Shown: positions 1 to 6,329, counted from the stretch's first letter. The stretch: DNA of 11,997 nt from an uncultured Alistipes sp. (GCA_937895825.1 CALBKP010000119.1:1-11997); one strand, 5' to 3'. Numbers and translations are program-made. Notes: generated from the sequence alone by a model not told the origin.

Positions 1-553
1 CGTCCTGCTTCTTGTCGAGACCGTAGGCGAGGGCGGCAGCCGTAGGCTCGTTGATGATACGGCGAACCTTCAAGCCGGCAATCTCGCCAGCCTCCTTGGT
101 GGCCTGACGCTGAGAGTCTGAAAAGTATGCAGGTACGGTGATAACAGCCTCGGTAACCTCCTGGCCGAGGTAGTCCTCAGCGGTCTTCTTCATCTTCTGA
201 AGAGTGATTGCCGAGATCTCCTGGGGAGTGTACTGGCGGCCGTCGATCTCTACGCGGGGAGTGTTATTATCGCCCTTAATGATGGTGTAGGGGGCGCGCT
301 GGATGTCGGCAGCTACGTTGTCGTAACGCTCACCCATGAAACGCTTGATAGAGAACACCGTGCGCTTGGGGTTGGTGATAGCCTGACGCTTAGCGGGGTC
401 GCCCACCTTGCGCTCGCCACCCTCGGTGAATGCCACAACTGAAGGGGTTGTGCGATGACCCTCGGCGTTAGGAATAACCACGGGCTCGTTACCCTCCATT
501 ACTGCTACGCACGAATTTGTCGTACCTAAGTCAATACCAATAATCTTGCTCAT
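1..553 (-). CDS. dnaK: Chaperone DnaK (Hsp70), N-terminal 184 residues, 3' end outside the window
   Basis: Hsp70 chaperone: an ATP-driven cytoplasmic folding machine that works with DnaJ and GrpE. The visible part is the start of the nucleotide-binding domain. It begins MSKIIGIDLGTTNSCVAVME, the phosphate-1 loop signature of Hsp70, and continues through GERYDNVAADIQRAPY, the VPAYFSDSQRQATK segment (second Hsp70 signature region) and RIINEPTAAALAYGLDKK at the edge. The start codon is the ATG complementary to bases 551-553, and the N-terminus aligns with DnaK without extra residues. No grpE or dnaJ is visible on its 5' side; yggS lies upstream on the same strand. The 5' leader is AT-rich near the start codon and holds a 6-bp hairpin (arms 599-604 and 614-619). 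I could not place a clear TAnnTTTG promoter for it. The identification is certain; the gene is cut by the window edge, not damaged. Confidence 0.98.
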   Translation of the reverse strand, partial: MSKIIGIDLGTTNSCVAVMEGNEPVVIPNAEGHRTTPSVVAFTEGGERKVGDPAKRQAITNPKRTVFSIKRFMGERYDNVAADIQRAPYTIIKGDNNTPRVEIDGRQYTPQEISAITLQKMKKTAEDYLGQEVTEAVITVPAYFSDSQRQATKEAGEIAGLKVRRIINEPTAAALAYGLDKKQD

Positions 554-652
554 AATCGTTAGTTTTATTTTGTTAATTAATCATTTTCACTTTCGGTGCG
601 AGCCTTATCGTTCGGCTCGACGAAAAACAACAAGGCAAACGGCATACCAAAT

Positions 653-680
653 AAAAAAATGCGCCAAAAGTGACGCATTT
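653..680 (-). terminator. Intrinsic terminator between yggS and dnaK (minus strand)
   Basis: Read on the minus strand, AAATGCGTCA (671-680) pairs with TGGCGCATTT (657-666) around a CTTT loop. One pair is a G-U wobble that forms only in the minus-strand RNA, and a run of T follows (653-659). The wobble and the T-run on that side argue for termination of yggS transcripts. It lies about 100 bases before the dnaK start, so it could also attenuate any dnaK transcript that begins further upstream. Confidence 0.7.
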
Positions 681-738
681 ATTCTCAAATGTGTGACAAA
701 AGTGACATCTGGCACGGTGTGGCACTGACAAAATGGCA
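671..738. promoter_or_regulatory. Cluster of TGRCA pentamers upstream of dnaK
   Basis: On the plus strand, pentamers of the form TGACA, TGGCA or TGACG begin at 671, 694, 703, 710, 720, 726 and 734, all in the same orientation. Two longer units, TGACAAAAGTGACA (694) and TGACAAAATGGCA (726), start exactly 32 bases apart. A third, weaker unit (CGCCAAAAGTGACG, 662) is another 32 bases away but overlaps the terminator. The cluster lies 118-185 bases upstream of dnaK and just beyond the yggS stop. A role as an activator or heat-shock operator for dnaK is inference; I recognise no known operator such as CIRCE in it. Confidence 0.4.
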
Positions 739-762
739 GAGCGCGGGGTGTGCCACAGCAGT

Positions 763-1422
763 CTAATACTCTCTCTGTCCGAAGATGGCCGTGCCGATGC
801 GTACCATCGTCGAACCATACTCCAAGGCGATGGGGTAGTCGTCGGACATGCCGATAGAGAGCGTGTCAAAACTGTCGTCAAAGATGGGTTTAAGCTCGTT
901 GAAAATAGCTCCAATAGTCTTGAAATCACGACGTATAGTGGCTTCGTCGTCGGTGTTTGTGGCGATCGTCATAACGCCGCGAACGCGAACGTGCGACATG
1001 TCGTTGAGTGCGCCCGATGCAATGTAGGCGCGCAGCTCCTCGACATCCCAACCCGACTTTGTCTCCTCGTCGGCAACGTGTACCTCGAGAAGAATATCGA
1101 TCATGCGGTCAAATTTAGCGGCCTGCTTCTCGATCTCGGCAATAAGGCGGTCGGAGTCGACCGACGAGATCATCGTAACAAACGGCGCAATCATCTTCAC
1201 CTTGTTGGTTTGAAGGTGTCCAATCATGTGCCACTCAATATCTTTGGGTAGCTCCGCAGCCTTCGAGGCCATCTCCTGTGGGCGGCTCTCGCCAAAGATG
1301 CGCTGGCCTGCATCGTATGCCTCCTTGACGCGCTCGGCGGGGTGAAACTTCGATACAGCCACCAACTTGACACCCTCGGGCAGGGTGCTCCATATATTAT
1401 GTAGACGCTCAGTAATATTCAT
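763..1422 (-). CDS. yggS: YggS/PROSC-type pyridoxal-phosphate homeostasis protein (PLPBP)
   Basis: Cytoplasmic PLP-binding protein with a single-domain alanine-racemase-like TIM barrel. The family buffers free PLP and affects amino acid and keto acid balance, and has no established catalytic activity. The product is 219 residues, normal for the family. Visible hallmarks are LVAVSKFHP with the PLP-binding Lys at residue 25, FGESRPQE (the variant of the common FGENYVQE motif), HMIGHLQTNK, and the C-terminal LSIGMSDDYPIALEYGSTMVRIG phosphate-binding region (residues about 187-209). I chose the ATG at 1420-1422; a further upstream in-frame ATG would add 17 residues that do not look like the family and would overlap the promoter. 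The gene is transcribed divergently from the dipeptidase gene and is followed by its own terminator before dnaK. It appears to be a single-gene unit. Confidence 0.95.
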   Translation of the reverse strand: MNITERLHNIWSTLPEGVKLVAVSKFHPAERVKEAYDAGQRIFGESRPQEMASKAAELPKDIEWHMIGHLQTNKVKMIAPFVTMISSVDSDRLIAEIEKQAAKFDRMIDILLEVHVADEETKSGWDVEELRAYIASGALNDMSHVRVRGVMTIATNTDDEATIRRDFKTIGAIFNELKPIFDDSFDTLSIGMSDDYPIALEYGSTMVRIGTAIFGQREY

Positions 1423-1442
1423 CGTAACGTGGTTTTGACCCA

Positions 1443-1474
1443 CAAATGTACAAATTATCAGGCAACGCAACAAT
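1443..1474 (-). promoter_or_regulatory. Probable promoter of yggS
   Basis: On the minus strand, TACATTTG (complement of 1443-1450) matches the Bacteroidota -7 consensus TAnnTTTG. A TTG lies exactly 20 bases upstream (complement of 1471-1473), in the -33 position. Transcription would start about 15 bases before the yggS ATG. Confidence 0.65.
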
Positions 1475-1492
1475 TATTTCAAAATAAATTTG

Positions 1493-1500
1493 TATCTTTG
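1493..1500 (+). promoter_or_regulatory. Probable -7 element of the dipeptidase-lpdA promoter
   Basis: TATCTTTG is a perfect match to TAnnTTTG, about 46 bases before the dipeptidase ATG. No good TTTG lies at the -33 position, so the promoter may be weak or activator-dependent. It faces away from the yggS promoter; the two predicted start points are only about 70 bases apart. Confidence 0.55.
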
Positions 1501-1546
1501 GAGGTTAATATTTGAAAATTACGAATTAAATAACCTAAAACGAAGT

Positions 1547-3175
1547 ATGAACAAACTATTCAAAACTATCGCCCTTGCGGGCGCACTTATTGCTGGCATC
1601 GCTACGGCTGATGCATGTACCAACTTCATCGTCACGCGCGGAGCATCGACCGATGGCTCTAACATGGTGACCTACGCGGCCGACTCGCACCAGCTCTACG
1701 GCTCACTCTATTCGTATGTTCCTGGTAAGTATGCCGAGTGGATGGATGTTACGGAGTGGGATACAGGTCGTTATATCGGTAAGATTCGCCAGGCGGCTGT
1801 CACCTATCGCACGCTTGGTAACTCTAATGAGCACTCGCTATTTATTACAGAGACAACGTTCGGTGGTCGCCCTGAGTTGGAGGATCCAAAGGGTGGCATC
1901 GACTATGGCTCGTTGATTTACATCACGCTTCAGCGCGCTAAGACTGCACGTGAGGCTATCGACATCATCGTAGAGCTTGCCAACACCTACGGCTACTGCT
2001 CGTCGGGCGAGTCATTCTCGCTCATCGACCAGAACGAGGCTTGGATTATGGAGCTTATCGGCAAGGGTCCCGAGGATAAGGGTATCGTATGGGTAGCACG
2101 ACGCATCCCCGATGGATATGTTTGCGCTCATGCTAACCAGGCGCGTATCACTACCTTCCCCTGGGATGACCCCGAGAATTGCCTCTACGCACCAGATGTA
2201 GCAGATGTGGCTCGCAAGTTCGGTTGGTTCGAGGGTGAGAATAAGGATTTCAGCTTTGCTGATGCTTATGCTCCGCTCGATTTCGGTGCTATGCGTGGCT
2301 GCGAGGCTCGCGTATGGAGCTTCTTCCGTATGGTTGCCGACGATATGGATCAGTACGAGGACTACGCTATGGGTCACAACAAGGAGAATCGTATGCCTCT
2401 ATGGGTTATGCCTCGCGAGAAGGTGTCGCCCAAGATGTTGATGGATGCTATGCGTGACCACTACGAGGGTACAAAGATGGATATGACTACCGACATTGGT
2501 GCTGGTGGCGAGGGCTGTCCCTACCGTTGGCGTCCTATGTACTTCGAGGTTGATGGCGTGGAGTACTGCAATGAGCGTGCTACCGCTACGCAGCAGACAG
2601 GCTTCTGGCTCGTAGGTCAGGCACGTCCCGAGAAGGTGGGTATCCTCTGGTTCGGTACCGACGACGCTGCCACTTCGCCACTTACACCTATCTATGTTAA
2701 CTCTACCGAGGTGCCCTGGTGCCTTAGCGAGGAGAATGGCTCTATGCTTAAGTACTCAGATACCTCTATGTTCTGGATCACAAATCGCGTAGCTCAGTTT
2801 GCTTACTTACGTTATAACACCGTGGGTAAGCACGTGCGCGAGTACGTGGATATGTGGGAGAATAAGATGCTTGAGCTTGTGCCCGCTATGGATGTTAAGA
2901 TTGGAAGCGCGAAGAATGCCAAGAAGGCCGTAAAGGTTGCTACCGAGCTTACGGTTGAGAATGCACAGTCGCTTTTCGATATCTGGGTAGACCTCGACAA
3001 GTATATGATGGTTAAGTATATCGACGGTAACGTTAAGGGTGAGGACGAGAATGGCTTTATTGACAATGGCAACGGCAAGGATATCCCTGGTAAGATCGAG
3101 CAGCCAGGCTACTCGGAGAAGTGGAAGCGTGCCGTAGCAGAGGATAATGGCGAGGTACTCAAGGTGGTAAAATAA
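1547..3175 (+). CDS. Secreted C69-family (PepD-type) dipeptidase
   Basis: N-terminal-nucleophile (Ntn) hydrolase of peptidase family C69, which hydrolyses dipeptides; the exact substrate cannot be read from sequence. The product is 542 residues, usual for Bacteroidota homologues. Residues 1-23 form a signal peptide (MNKLFK, then a hydrophobic Ala/Ile/Leu core, ending A-D-A). Next comes Cys24 in CTNFIVTRGASTDGSNM, the family N-terminal motif, where Cys is both nucleophile and new N-terminus. Further family-like stretches are FGGRPELEDPKGGIDYG and the Gly-Tyr-Cys-Ser-Ser-Gly-Glu-Ser region. Export to the periplasm is inferred. The start was chosen because it opens directly into the signal peptide; an upstream in-frame ATG at 1490 would add 19 non-signal residues overlapping the promoter. 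The TAA stop is 29 bases before lpdA, with no terminator seen between them, so co-transcription is likely. The two functions have no obvious shared pathway. Confidence 0.92.
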   Translation: MNKLFKTIALAGALIAGIATADACTNFIVTRGASTDGSNMVTYAADSHQLYGSLYSYVPGKYAEWMDVTEWDTGRYIGKIRQAAVTYRTLGNSNEHSLFITETTFGGRPELEDPKGGIDYGSLIYITLQRAKTAREAIDIIVELANTYGYCSSGESFSLIDQNEAWIMELIGKGPEDKGIVWVARRIPDGYVCAHANQARITTFPWDDPENCLYAPDVADVARKFGWFEGENKDFSFADAYAPLDFGAMRGCEARVWSFFRMVADDMDQYEDYAMGHNKENRMPLWVMPREKVSPKMLMDAMRDHYEGTKMDMTTDIGAGGEGCPYRWRPMYFEVDGVEYCNERATATQQTGFWLVGQARPEKVGILWFGTDDAATSPLTPIYVNSTEVPWCLSEENGSMLKYSDTSMFWITNRVAQFAYLRYNTVGKHVREYVDMWENKMLELVPAMDVKIGSAKNAKKAVKVATELTVENAQSLFDIWVDLDKYMMVKYIDGNVKGEDENGFIDNGNGKDIPGKIEQPGYSEKWKRAVAEDNGEVLKVVK

Positions 3176-3204
3176 TTGCATGGTAAACATAAAATTGGAG
3201 TAAA

Positions 3205-4587
3205 ATGATGGATAGATATGATATAATCGTTATCGGCTCTGGCCCTGGTGGCTATGTTGCCGCTATTCGCGCTGCACAGTGTGGTAAGCGCGTTGCAATC
3301 GTCGAGAAGGCTGATGCTGGTGGTGTATGCCTCAACTGGGGTTGTATCCCCACGAAGGCACTCGTGCGCTCGGCACAGGTGTATGCCGACTGTAAGGCTG
3401 CTGCAACTTATGGTGTGAGCATCGAGGGTGAGGTTAAGCCCGACTGGACAAAGATGGTTGAGCGAGAGCGTATGGTGGCAACAACCATGAACAAGGGTGT
3501 TCAGTTTCTCTTGAAGAAGAACAACATCGACGTTATCGCGGGCTTCGGTCGCCTGAAGGCTGCAGATATGGTCGAGGTTGAGGGTGTTGACTATGAGGCC
3601 GACCATATTATTCTCGCCACGGGTGCGCGCCCACGCGTGATGCCATTTATGCCTATCGACGGCAAGCATATCATCTCGTCGAAGGAGGCACTTGTATTGC
3701 CTGAGTTGCCCGAGACAATGGTCGTTGTGGGCTCGGGAGCTATCGGCTCGGAGTTCGCCTACATCTACGCTACTATGGGCGTGAAGGTTACCATCGTCGA
3801 GTATATGCCACAGATTATGCCCCTCGAGGATGAGGACACGGCAAAGGCAATGGAGCGTGCATTCCGCAAGCTGCGCGCTACGGTGATGACATCTACTACC
3901 GTGAAGTCGGTGGCTGTTCGCAAGGATGGCAAGTGCGATGTCGTTATCGAGGGCAAGAAGGGCGAGCAGACGCTCGAGGCCGACGTTGTACTTTCAGCAG
4001 TGGGCATCAAGTCGAATATCGAGGATATGGGTCTTGAGGATCTCGGTATCGAGATCGAGCGCGACAAGATCAAGGTTGACGAGCACTACAAGACAAGCGT
4101 GGATGGTGTATATGCTATCGGTGATATCATCGCTACGCCTGCTCTTGCACACGTCGCTTCGGCCGAAGCTATTCACTGCGTGGAGCATATCTGCGGTCTT
4201 CAACCCGAGGCTGTCGACTACTCTACAATTCCGTCGTGCATCTTTACCTCTCCTGAGGTGGCATCGGTGGGTCTCACCGAGGCACAGGTCAAGGCTCAGG
4301 GCATCGAGTATAAGGTTGGTAAGTTCCCCTACACGGCATCAGGTAAGGCTACGGCTGCTGGTGAGCGCGATGGCTTTGTGAAACTTATCTTCGACGCTGA
4401 GGAGAAACTCCTCGGTGCTCACTTCGTGGGTCATAACGTGACGGAGATGATTGGCGAGCCTACGCTTGCTAAGGTACTGGGTGTCAATGCTCATCGCATT
4501 GCCCGCACTATCCACGCACACCCATCGATGCATGAGGCTGTGATGGAGGCTGCTGAGGATGCGCTTGGGTGCGCAATCCATATGTAA
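3205..4587 (+). CDS. lpdA: Dihydrolipoamide dehydrogenase (E3 component)
   Basis: FAD- and NAD-dependent flavoprotein that reoxidises the dihydrolipoyl groups of 2-oxoacid dehydrogenase complexes or of the glycine cleavage system. The product is 460 residues. Seen in order: FAD-binding GSGPGGYVAA (residues 11-20); redox-active disulfide CLNWGCIPTK with Cys42 and Cys47; NAD-binding VVVGSGAIGSE (173-183); the second FAD motif VDGVYAIGDI; and the C-terminal HPSMHE, in which His439 and Glu444 form the catalytic dyad of the partner subunit. Two adjacent ATGs are possible (3205 and 3208). GGAG at 3197-3200 is 4 bases from the first and 7 from the second, so 3208 may be the real start. No E1, E2, lipoyl ligase or gcv gene lies next to it, so the complex it serves is unknown. 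The CLNWGCIPTK motif favours true E3 over mercuric or glutathione reductase. Confidence 0.95.
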   Translation: MMDRYDIIVIGSGPGGYVAAIRAAQCGKRVAIVEKADAGGVCLNWGCIPTKALVRSAQVYADCKAAATYGVSIEGEVKPDWTKMVERERMVATTMNKGVQFLLKKNNIDVIAGFGRLKAADMVEVEGVDYEADHIILATGARPRVMPFMPIDGKHIISSKEALVLPELPETMVVVGSGAIGSEFAYIYATMGVKVTIVEYMPQIMPLEDEDTAKAMERAFRKLRATVMTSTTVKSVAVRKDGKCDVVIEGKKGEQTLEADVVLSAVGIKSNIEDMGLEDLGIEIERDKIKVDEHYKTSVDGVYAIGDIIATPALAHVASAEAIHCVEHICGLQPEAVDYSTIPSCIFTSPEVASVGLTEAQVKAQGIEYKVGKFPYTASGKATAAGERDGFVKLIFDAEEKLLGAHFVGHNVTEMIGEPTLAKVLGVNAHRIARTIHAHPSMHEAVMEAAEDALGCAIHM

Positions 4588-4628
4588 TTTAGTGTGATAG
4601 CGACACAGCACCACTCCGACACTAAATT
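4586..4628 (+). other. Perfect 10-bp hairpin overlapping the lpdA stop codon
   Basis: AATTTAGTGT (4586-4595), which includes two bases of the lpdA TAA, is perfectly complementary to ACACTAAATT (4619-4628) across a 23-base loop. The stem is AT-rich and followed only by ATAATTTT, so it is a weak terminator at best; stabilising the lpdA 3' end is an alternative. A second small hairpin (GGCGGA 4646-4651, TCCGCC 4660-4665) follows. Confidence 0.5.
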
Positions 4629-4674
4629 ATAATTTTCGATTATAAGGCGGATATCTACTTCCGCCAACAAGAAG

Positions 4675-4724
4675 TCCCGACTGTGGGCCGTACGCCGAGT
4701 ACTACCCATTGTCGGGATTTTTTT
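4675..4724 (+). terminator. Long composite intrinsic terminator after lpdA
   Basis: The outer stem TCCCGAC (4675-4681) pairs with GTCGGGA (4711-4717) and is followed directly by seven T (4718-4724). The helix continues inward: TGGG (4684-4687) with CCCA (4705-4708), then GTAC (4690-4693) with GTAC (4699-4702) closing a GCCGA loop. Small symmetric internal loops separate the three helices. It lies 88 bases beyond the lpdA stop and ends the plus-strand transcript before truA. Confidence 0.85.
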
Positions 4725-4780
4725 CGAGAGATGTTTCTGCGGCTATTTCACTGATTGAGGCTATAATCTTGGTCGGGGAT

Positions 4781-4811
4781 TTTTCGGTTTCGACATTTAT
4801 TCCTATCTTTG
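4781..4811 (+). promoter_or_regulatory. Probable truA promoter
   Basis: TATCTTTG at 4804-4811 matches the -7 consensus. A TTTT at 4781-4784 sits 19 bases upstream in place of the usual TTTG. The predicted start gives a 5' leader of roughly 20-25 bases. The preceding stretch from 4725 holds no gene. Confidence 0.55.
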
Positions 4812-4838
4812 CCATCGTAACGATTTTAACCACGTATT

Positions 4839-5570
4839 ATGCGATATTTTATCGAGCTACAATACGACGGGGCGGCATACTTCGGCTGGCAACGACAGCC
4901 AGACGTTGCTACGGTGCAGGGAACGATTGAGGAGAAGCTCTCGATGCTGCGACGTGTGCCTACCGAGATTGTCGGTGCAGGGCGCACGGATACGGGCGTG
5001 AATGCCTCGTTCTATATTGCTCATTTCGACAGCGATACGGCAGTTGATTGTGACCAGCTCGCCTACAAGCTAAATAAGGTATTGCCTGCCGATATTGCCA
5101 TTCTGCGTATCTATGAGGTTGATGCCGCTATGCATGCACGCTTCGATGCACGTGAGCGCGAGTACACCTACTGGCTCACACCACGAAAGCAGCCCATGCG
5201 TCGCTTCTCGGCGTGGCATTATGACGTTGATTTGGATGTCGAAAGGATGAATGAGGCGGCGGCAAAGCTGCTTGAGCATGACGACTTTACGTCGTTTGCC
5301 AAGTTAAACTCGGACAACAAAACGAACATCTGCCACGTCACTTGCGCACGTTGGGAGGTGGAGGCAGATGGTACGCTGAGATTTACCATCCGTGCCGATA
5401 GATTCCTTCGCAATATGGTGCGTGCTATTGTCGGTACTCTTGTAGATGTGGGGCGCGGTCGCTATACGGTGGCCGATTTCGAGAATATCATCCGCTCGCG
5501 CGACCTCTCGCGCTCGAGCGCTGGAGCACCAGCGGTGGGATTGTTCCTATCCAACGTCAAGTATAAGTAA
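4839..5570 (+). CDS. truA: tRNA pseudouridine(38-40) synthase TruA
   Basis: Isomerises uridines 38-40 in the anticodon stem-loop of many tRNAs; cytoplasmic, working as a homodimer in known members. The product is 243 residues, normal for the family. It opens RYFIELQYDGAAYFGWQRQP, a standard TruA N-terminus with the TVQGTIE segment following. The catalytic motif GAGRTDTGVNA places the nucleophilic Asp at residue 51. Later family segments are MHARFDARERE(Y/T)Y (residues about 91-104), RFLRNMVRAIVGTLVDVGRGR and the C-terminal AGAPAVGLFL. The ATG at 4839 follows a plausible promoter and needs no trimming. No strong Shine-Dalgarno is present, as is common in this phylum. It looks monocistronic, with terminators on both sides. 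The stretch 4725-4838 before it contains only the promoter and a partial copy of the preceding terminator's 3' arm. Confidence 0.96.
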   Translation: MRYFIELQYDGAAYFGWQRQPDVATVQGTIEEKLSMLRRVPTEIVGAGRTDTGVNASFYIAHFDSDTAVDCDQLAYKLNKVLPADIAILRIYEVDAAMHARFDAREREYTYWLTPRKQPMRRFSAWHYDVDLDVERMNEAAAKLLEHDDFTSFAKLNSDNKTNICHVTCARWEVEADGTLRFTIRADRFLRNMVRAIVGTLVDVGRGRYTVADFENIIRSRDLSRSSAGAPAVGLFLSNVKYK

Positions 5571-5575
5571 AAATA

Positions 5576-5605
5576 ATGGGCTGTTGCACTATCGCAACAG
5601 CCCAT
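5576..5605. terminator. Bidirectional terminator between truA and the lipoprotein gene
   Basis: A perfect 12-bp stem, ATGGGCTGTTGC (5576-5587) with GCAACAGCCCAT (5594-5605), closes a 6-base loop. The plus side is followed by a CT-rich tract (CTCTTTCTTTCT). The minus side is followed by the complement of AAAAAT (5570-5575), giving a T-run. It sits 5 bases after the truA stop and 16 bases from the convergent lipoprotein stop, so it serves both. Confidence 0.92.
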
Positions 5606-5621
5606 CTCTTTCTTTCTCGGT

Positions 5622-6080
5622 TTATTCTTTCCAGAACAACATTGTCGATACTGGCTGGTTCCACTCGTCAAGGATTGTCTGGCCATTCTCGTCAACCTCA
5701 AATAGCTGAATAACATATACATCCTTGAAGTCGATCTGGAGGTTGCCCTTCTGCACGACATAGCCATCGAATCGTTTGCCATCCTCGAAGCGCACCGTGA
5801 GGCCATATCTCTCGTTGAGGGGATATGTGTAGGTGAAGTTAACGCTATTGAGTGGTGTGTCGAGTTCGTTGGCAACGTATGCTGTGATTACGCCCGTGTT
5901 ATCTTCGTTGAAAGCGATGAAGTTCTGGTATAGCTTGCCGCTTGTGTCCTGCGTGCGGTTCTCCCACACCGTGCCCGAGAGGTCGGTGATGACGGGAAAG
6001 TCCTTCTCTTCATCTTCAGGAGCGCAGCCGATAGTTGCAACGATTGCGAGTGATGCTATTAAATACTTGATAACGTTCAT
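5622..6080 (-). CDS. Small lipoprotein of unknown function, possibly surface-exposed
   Basis: I do not recognise a family. The 152-residue product starts MNVIKYLIASLAIVATIGC, a lipoprotein signal peptide with a usable lipobox (T-I-G-Cys19), so the mature protein should be acylated at Cys19. The next residues, APEDEEKD, are strongly acidic. An acidic cluster just after the Cys is the type of export signal that sends Bacteroidota lipoproteins to the cell surface; applying it here is inference. The rest alternates hydrophobic and polar residues with many aromatics (DLSGTVWEN near 34-42, FTYTYPLNERYGLTVRFEDG, FKDVYVIQLFE) and reads as a small beta-rich, barrel- or lipocalin-like fold of the 'WxxxL / extracellular stress' kind common in this phylum. 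It stands alone: convergent with truA, divergent from rpsA, with its own promoter and a shared terminator. Confidence 0.85.
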   Translation of the reverse strand: MNVIKYLIASLAIVATIGCAPEDEEKDFPVITDLSGTVWENRTQDTSGKLYQNFIAFNEDNTGVITAYVANELDTPLNSVNFTYTYPLNERYGLTVRFEDGKRFDGYVVQKGNLQIDFKDVYVIQLFEVDENGQTILDEWNQPVSTMLFWKE

Positions 6081-6123
6081 GGTTTTATCCGATTTATAAT
6101 CAATAATACATATATATCGAGCG

Positions 6124-6131
6124 CAAATGTA
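6124..6131 (-). promoter_or_regulatory. Probable -7 element for the lipoprotein gene
   Basis: TACATTTG on the minus strand (complement of 6124-6131) is a perfect TAnnTTTG match, about 44 bases before the ATG. No TTTG or TTG is seen at the -33 position. Confidence 0.5.
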
Positions 6132-6197
6132 CGCTTTTTTCCGTAATAATTACTCGGTGGAGTGTAAAACGTAGTTGAGGAGTGAAAAAATTGTGCA

Positions 6198-6233
6198 TTT
6201 TGATGCTACGTTCTAAAAAAATTACTACCTTTG
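6198..6233 (+). promoter_or_regulatory. Probable rpsA promoter
   Basis: TACCTTTG (6226-6233) matches the -7 consensus. TTTTG (6198-6202) lies 23 bases upstream, a little farther than usual for the -33 element. The flanks contain a direct repeat, GGAGTGTAAA (6159) and GGAGTGAAAA (6179), exactly 20 bases apart, and an inverted repeat, AACGTAG (6168-6174) with CTACGTT (6206-6212), across the -33 area. Transcription would begin near 6239. Confidence 0.6.
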
Positions 6234-6238
6234 CAGGC

Positions 6239-6329
6239 CTTTTGGCGCGTATGCATACGCGATGAGGGGTGAAACTAATTGATTTATTAACTTTTAACGA
6301 GCGATTGTATCGCAAAAACTATTTCCATT
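6239..6329 (+). promoter_or_regulatory. rpsA 5' leader with two small hairpins
   Basis: The roughly 90-base untranslated leader holds a perfect 16-base palindrome, CGCGTATGCATACGCG (6246-6261), able to form a 6-bp stem with a TGCA loop. A 5-bp hairpin, GCGAT-TGT-ATCGC (6301-6313), ends 16 bases before the start codon, and the segment between them is AT-rich. S1 represses its own translation through leader structure in Enterobacteria; a similar role here is inference. Confidence 0.45.

Noticed and set aside
710..725. TGGCAC-N4-TGGCAC as a sigma-54 promoter near dnaK
   Set aside because: The GG-to-GC spacing is one base short of the sigma-54 rule and the second box lacks TTGC; on that strand it would point into the yggS antisense.
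554..762. CIRCE/HrcA operator upstream of dnaK
   Set aside because: No TTAGCACTC-N9-GAGTGCTAA or close variant is present on either strand.
573..929. A 118-residue minus-strand frame overlapping the yggS 3' end and the yggS-dnaK gap
   Set aside because: It is out of frame with yggS, Ser/Arg-rich and crosses the terminator, so it is a shadow frame.
733..1251. A 172-residue reading frame on the plus strand opposite yggS
   Set aside because: It is the antisense shadow of a clearly conserved gene; the translation shows no family features and has no promoter or ribosome site.
1547..1618. Dipeptidase signal peptide as a lipobox
   Set aside because: Asp at the -2 position is atypical, and acylation of Cys24 would block the required N-terminal nucleophile.
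4586..4717. A tRNA or known riboswitch in the lpdA-truA gap
   Set aside because: No cloverleaf, GTTC-type T-loop or familiar aptamer core can be recognised; only simple hairpins are visible.
4709..4930. A 73-residue plus-strand reading frame with a hydrophobic stretch, starting inside the terminator before truA
   Set aside because: It begins within the terminator 3' arm, overlaps the truA promoter and runs into truA in another frame. Its hydrophobic character is explained by T-rich DNA.
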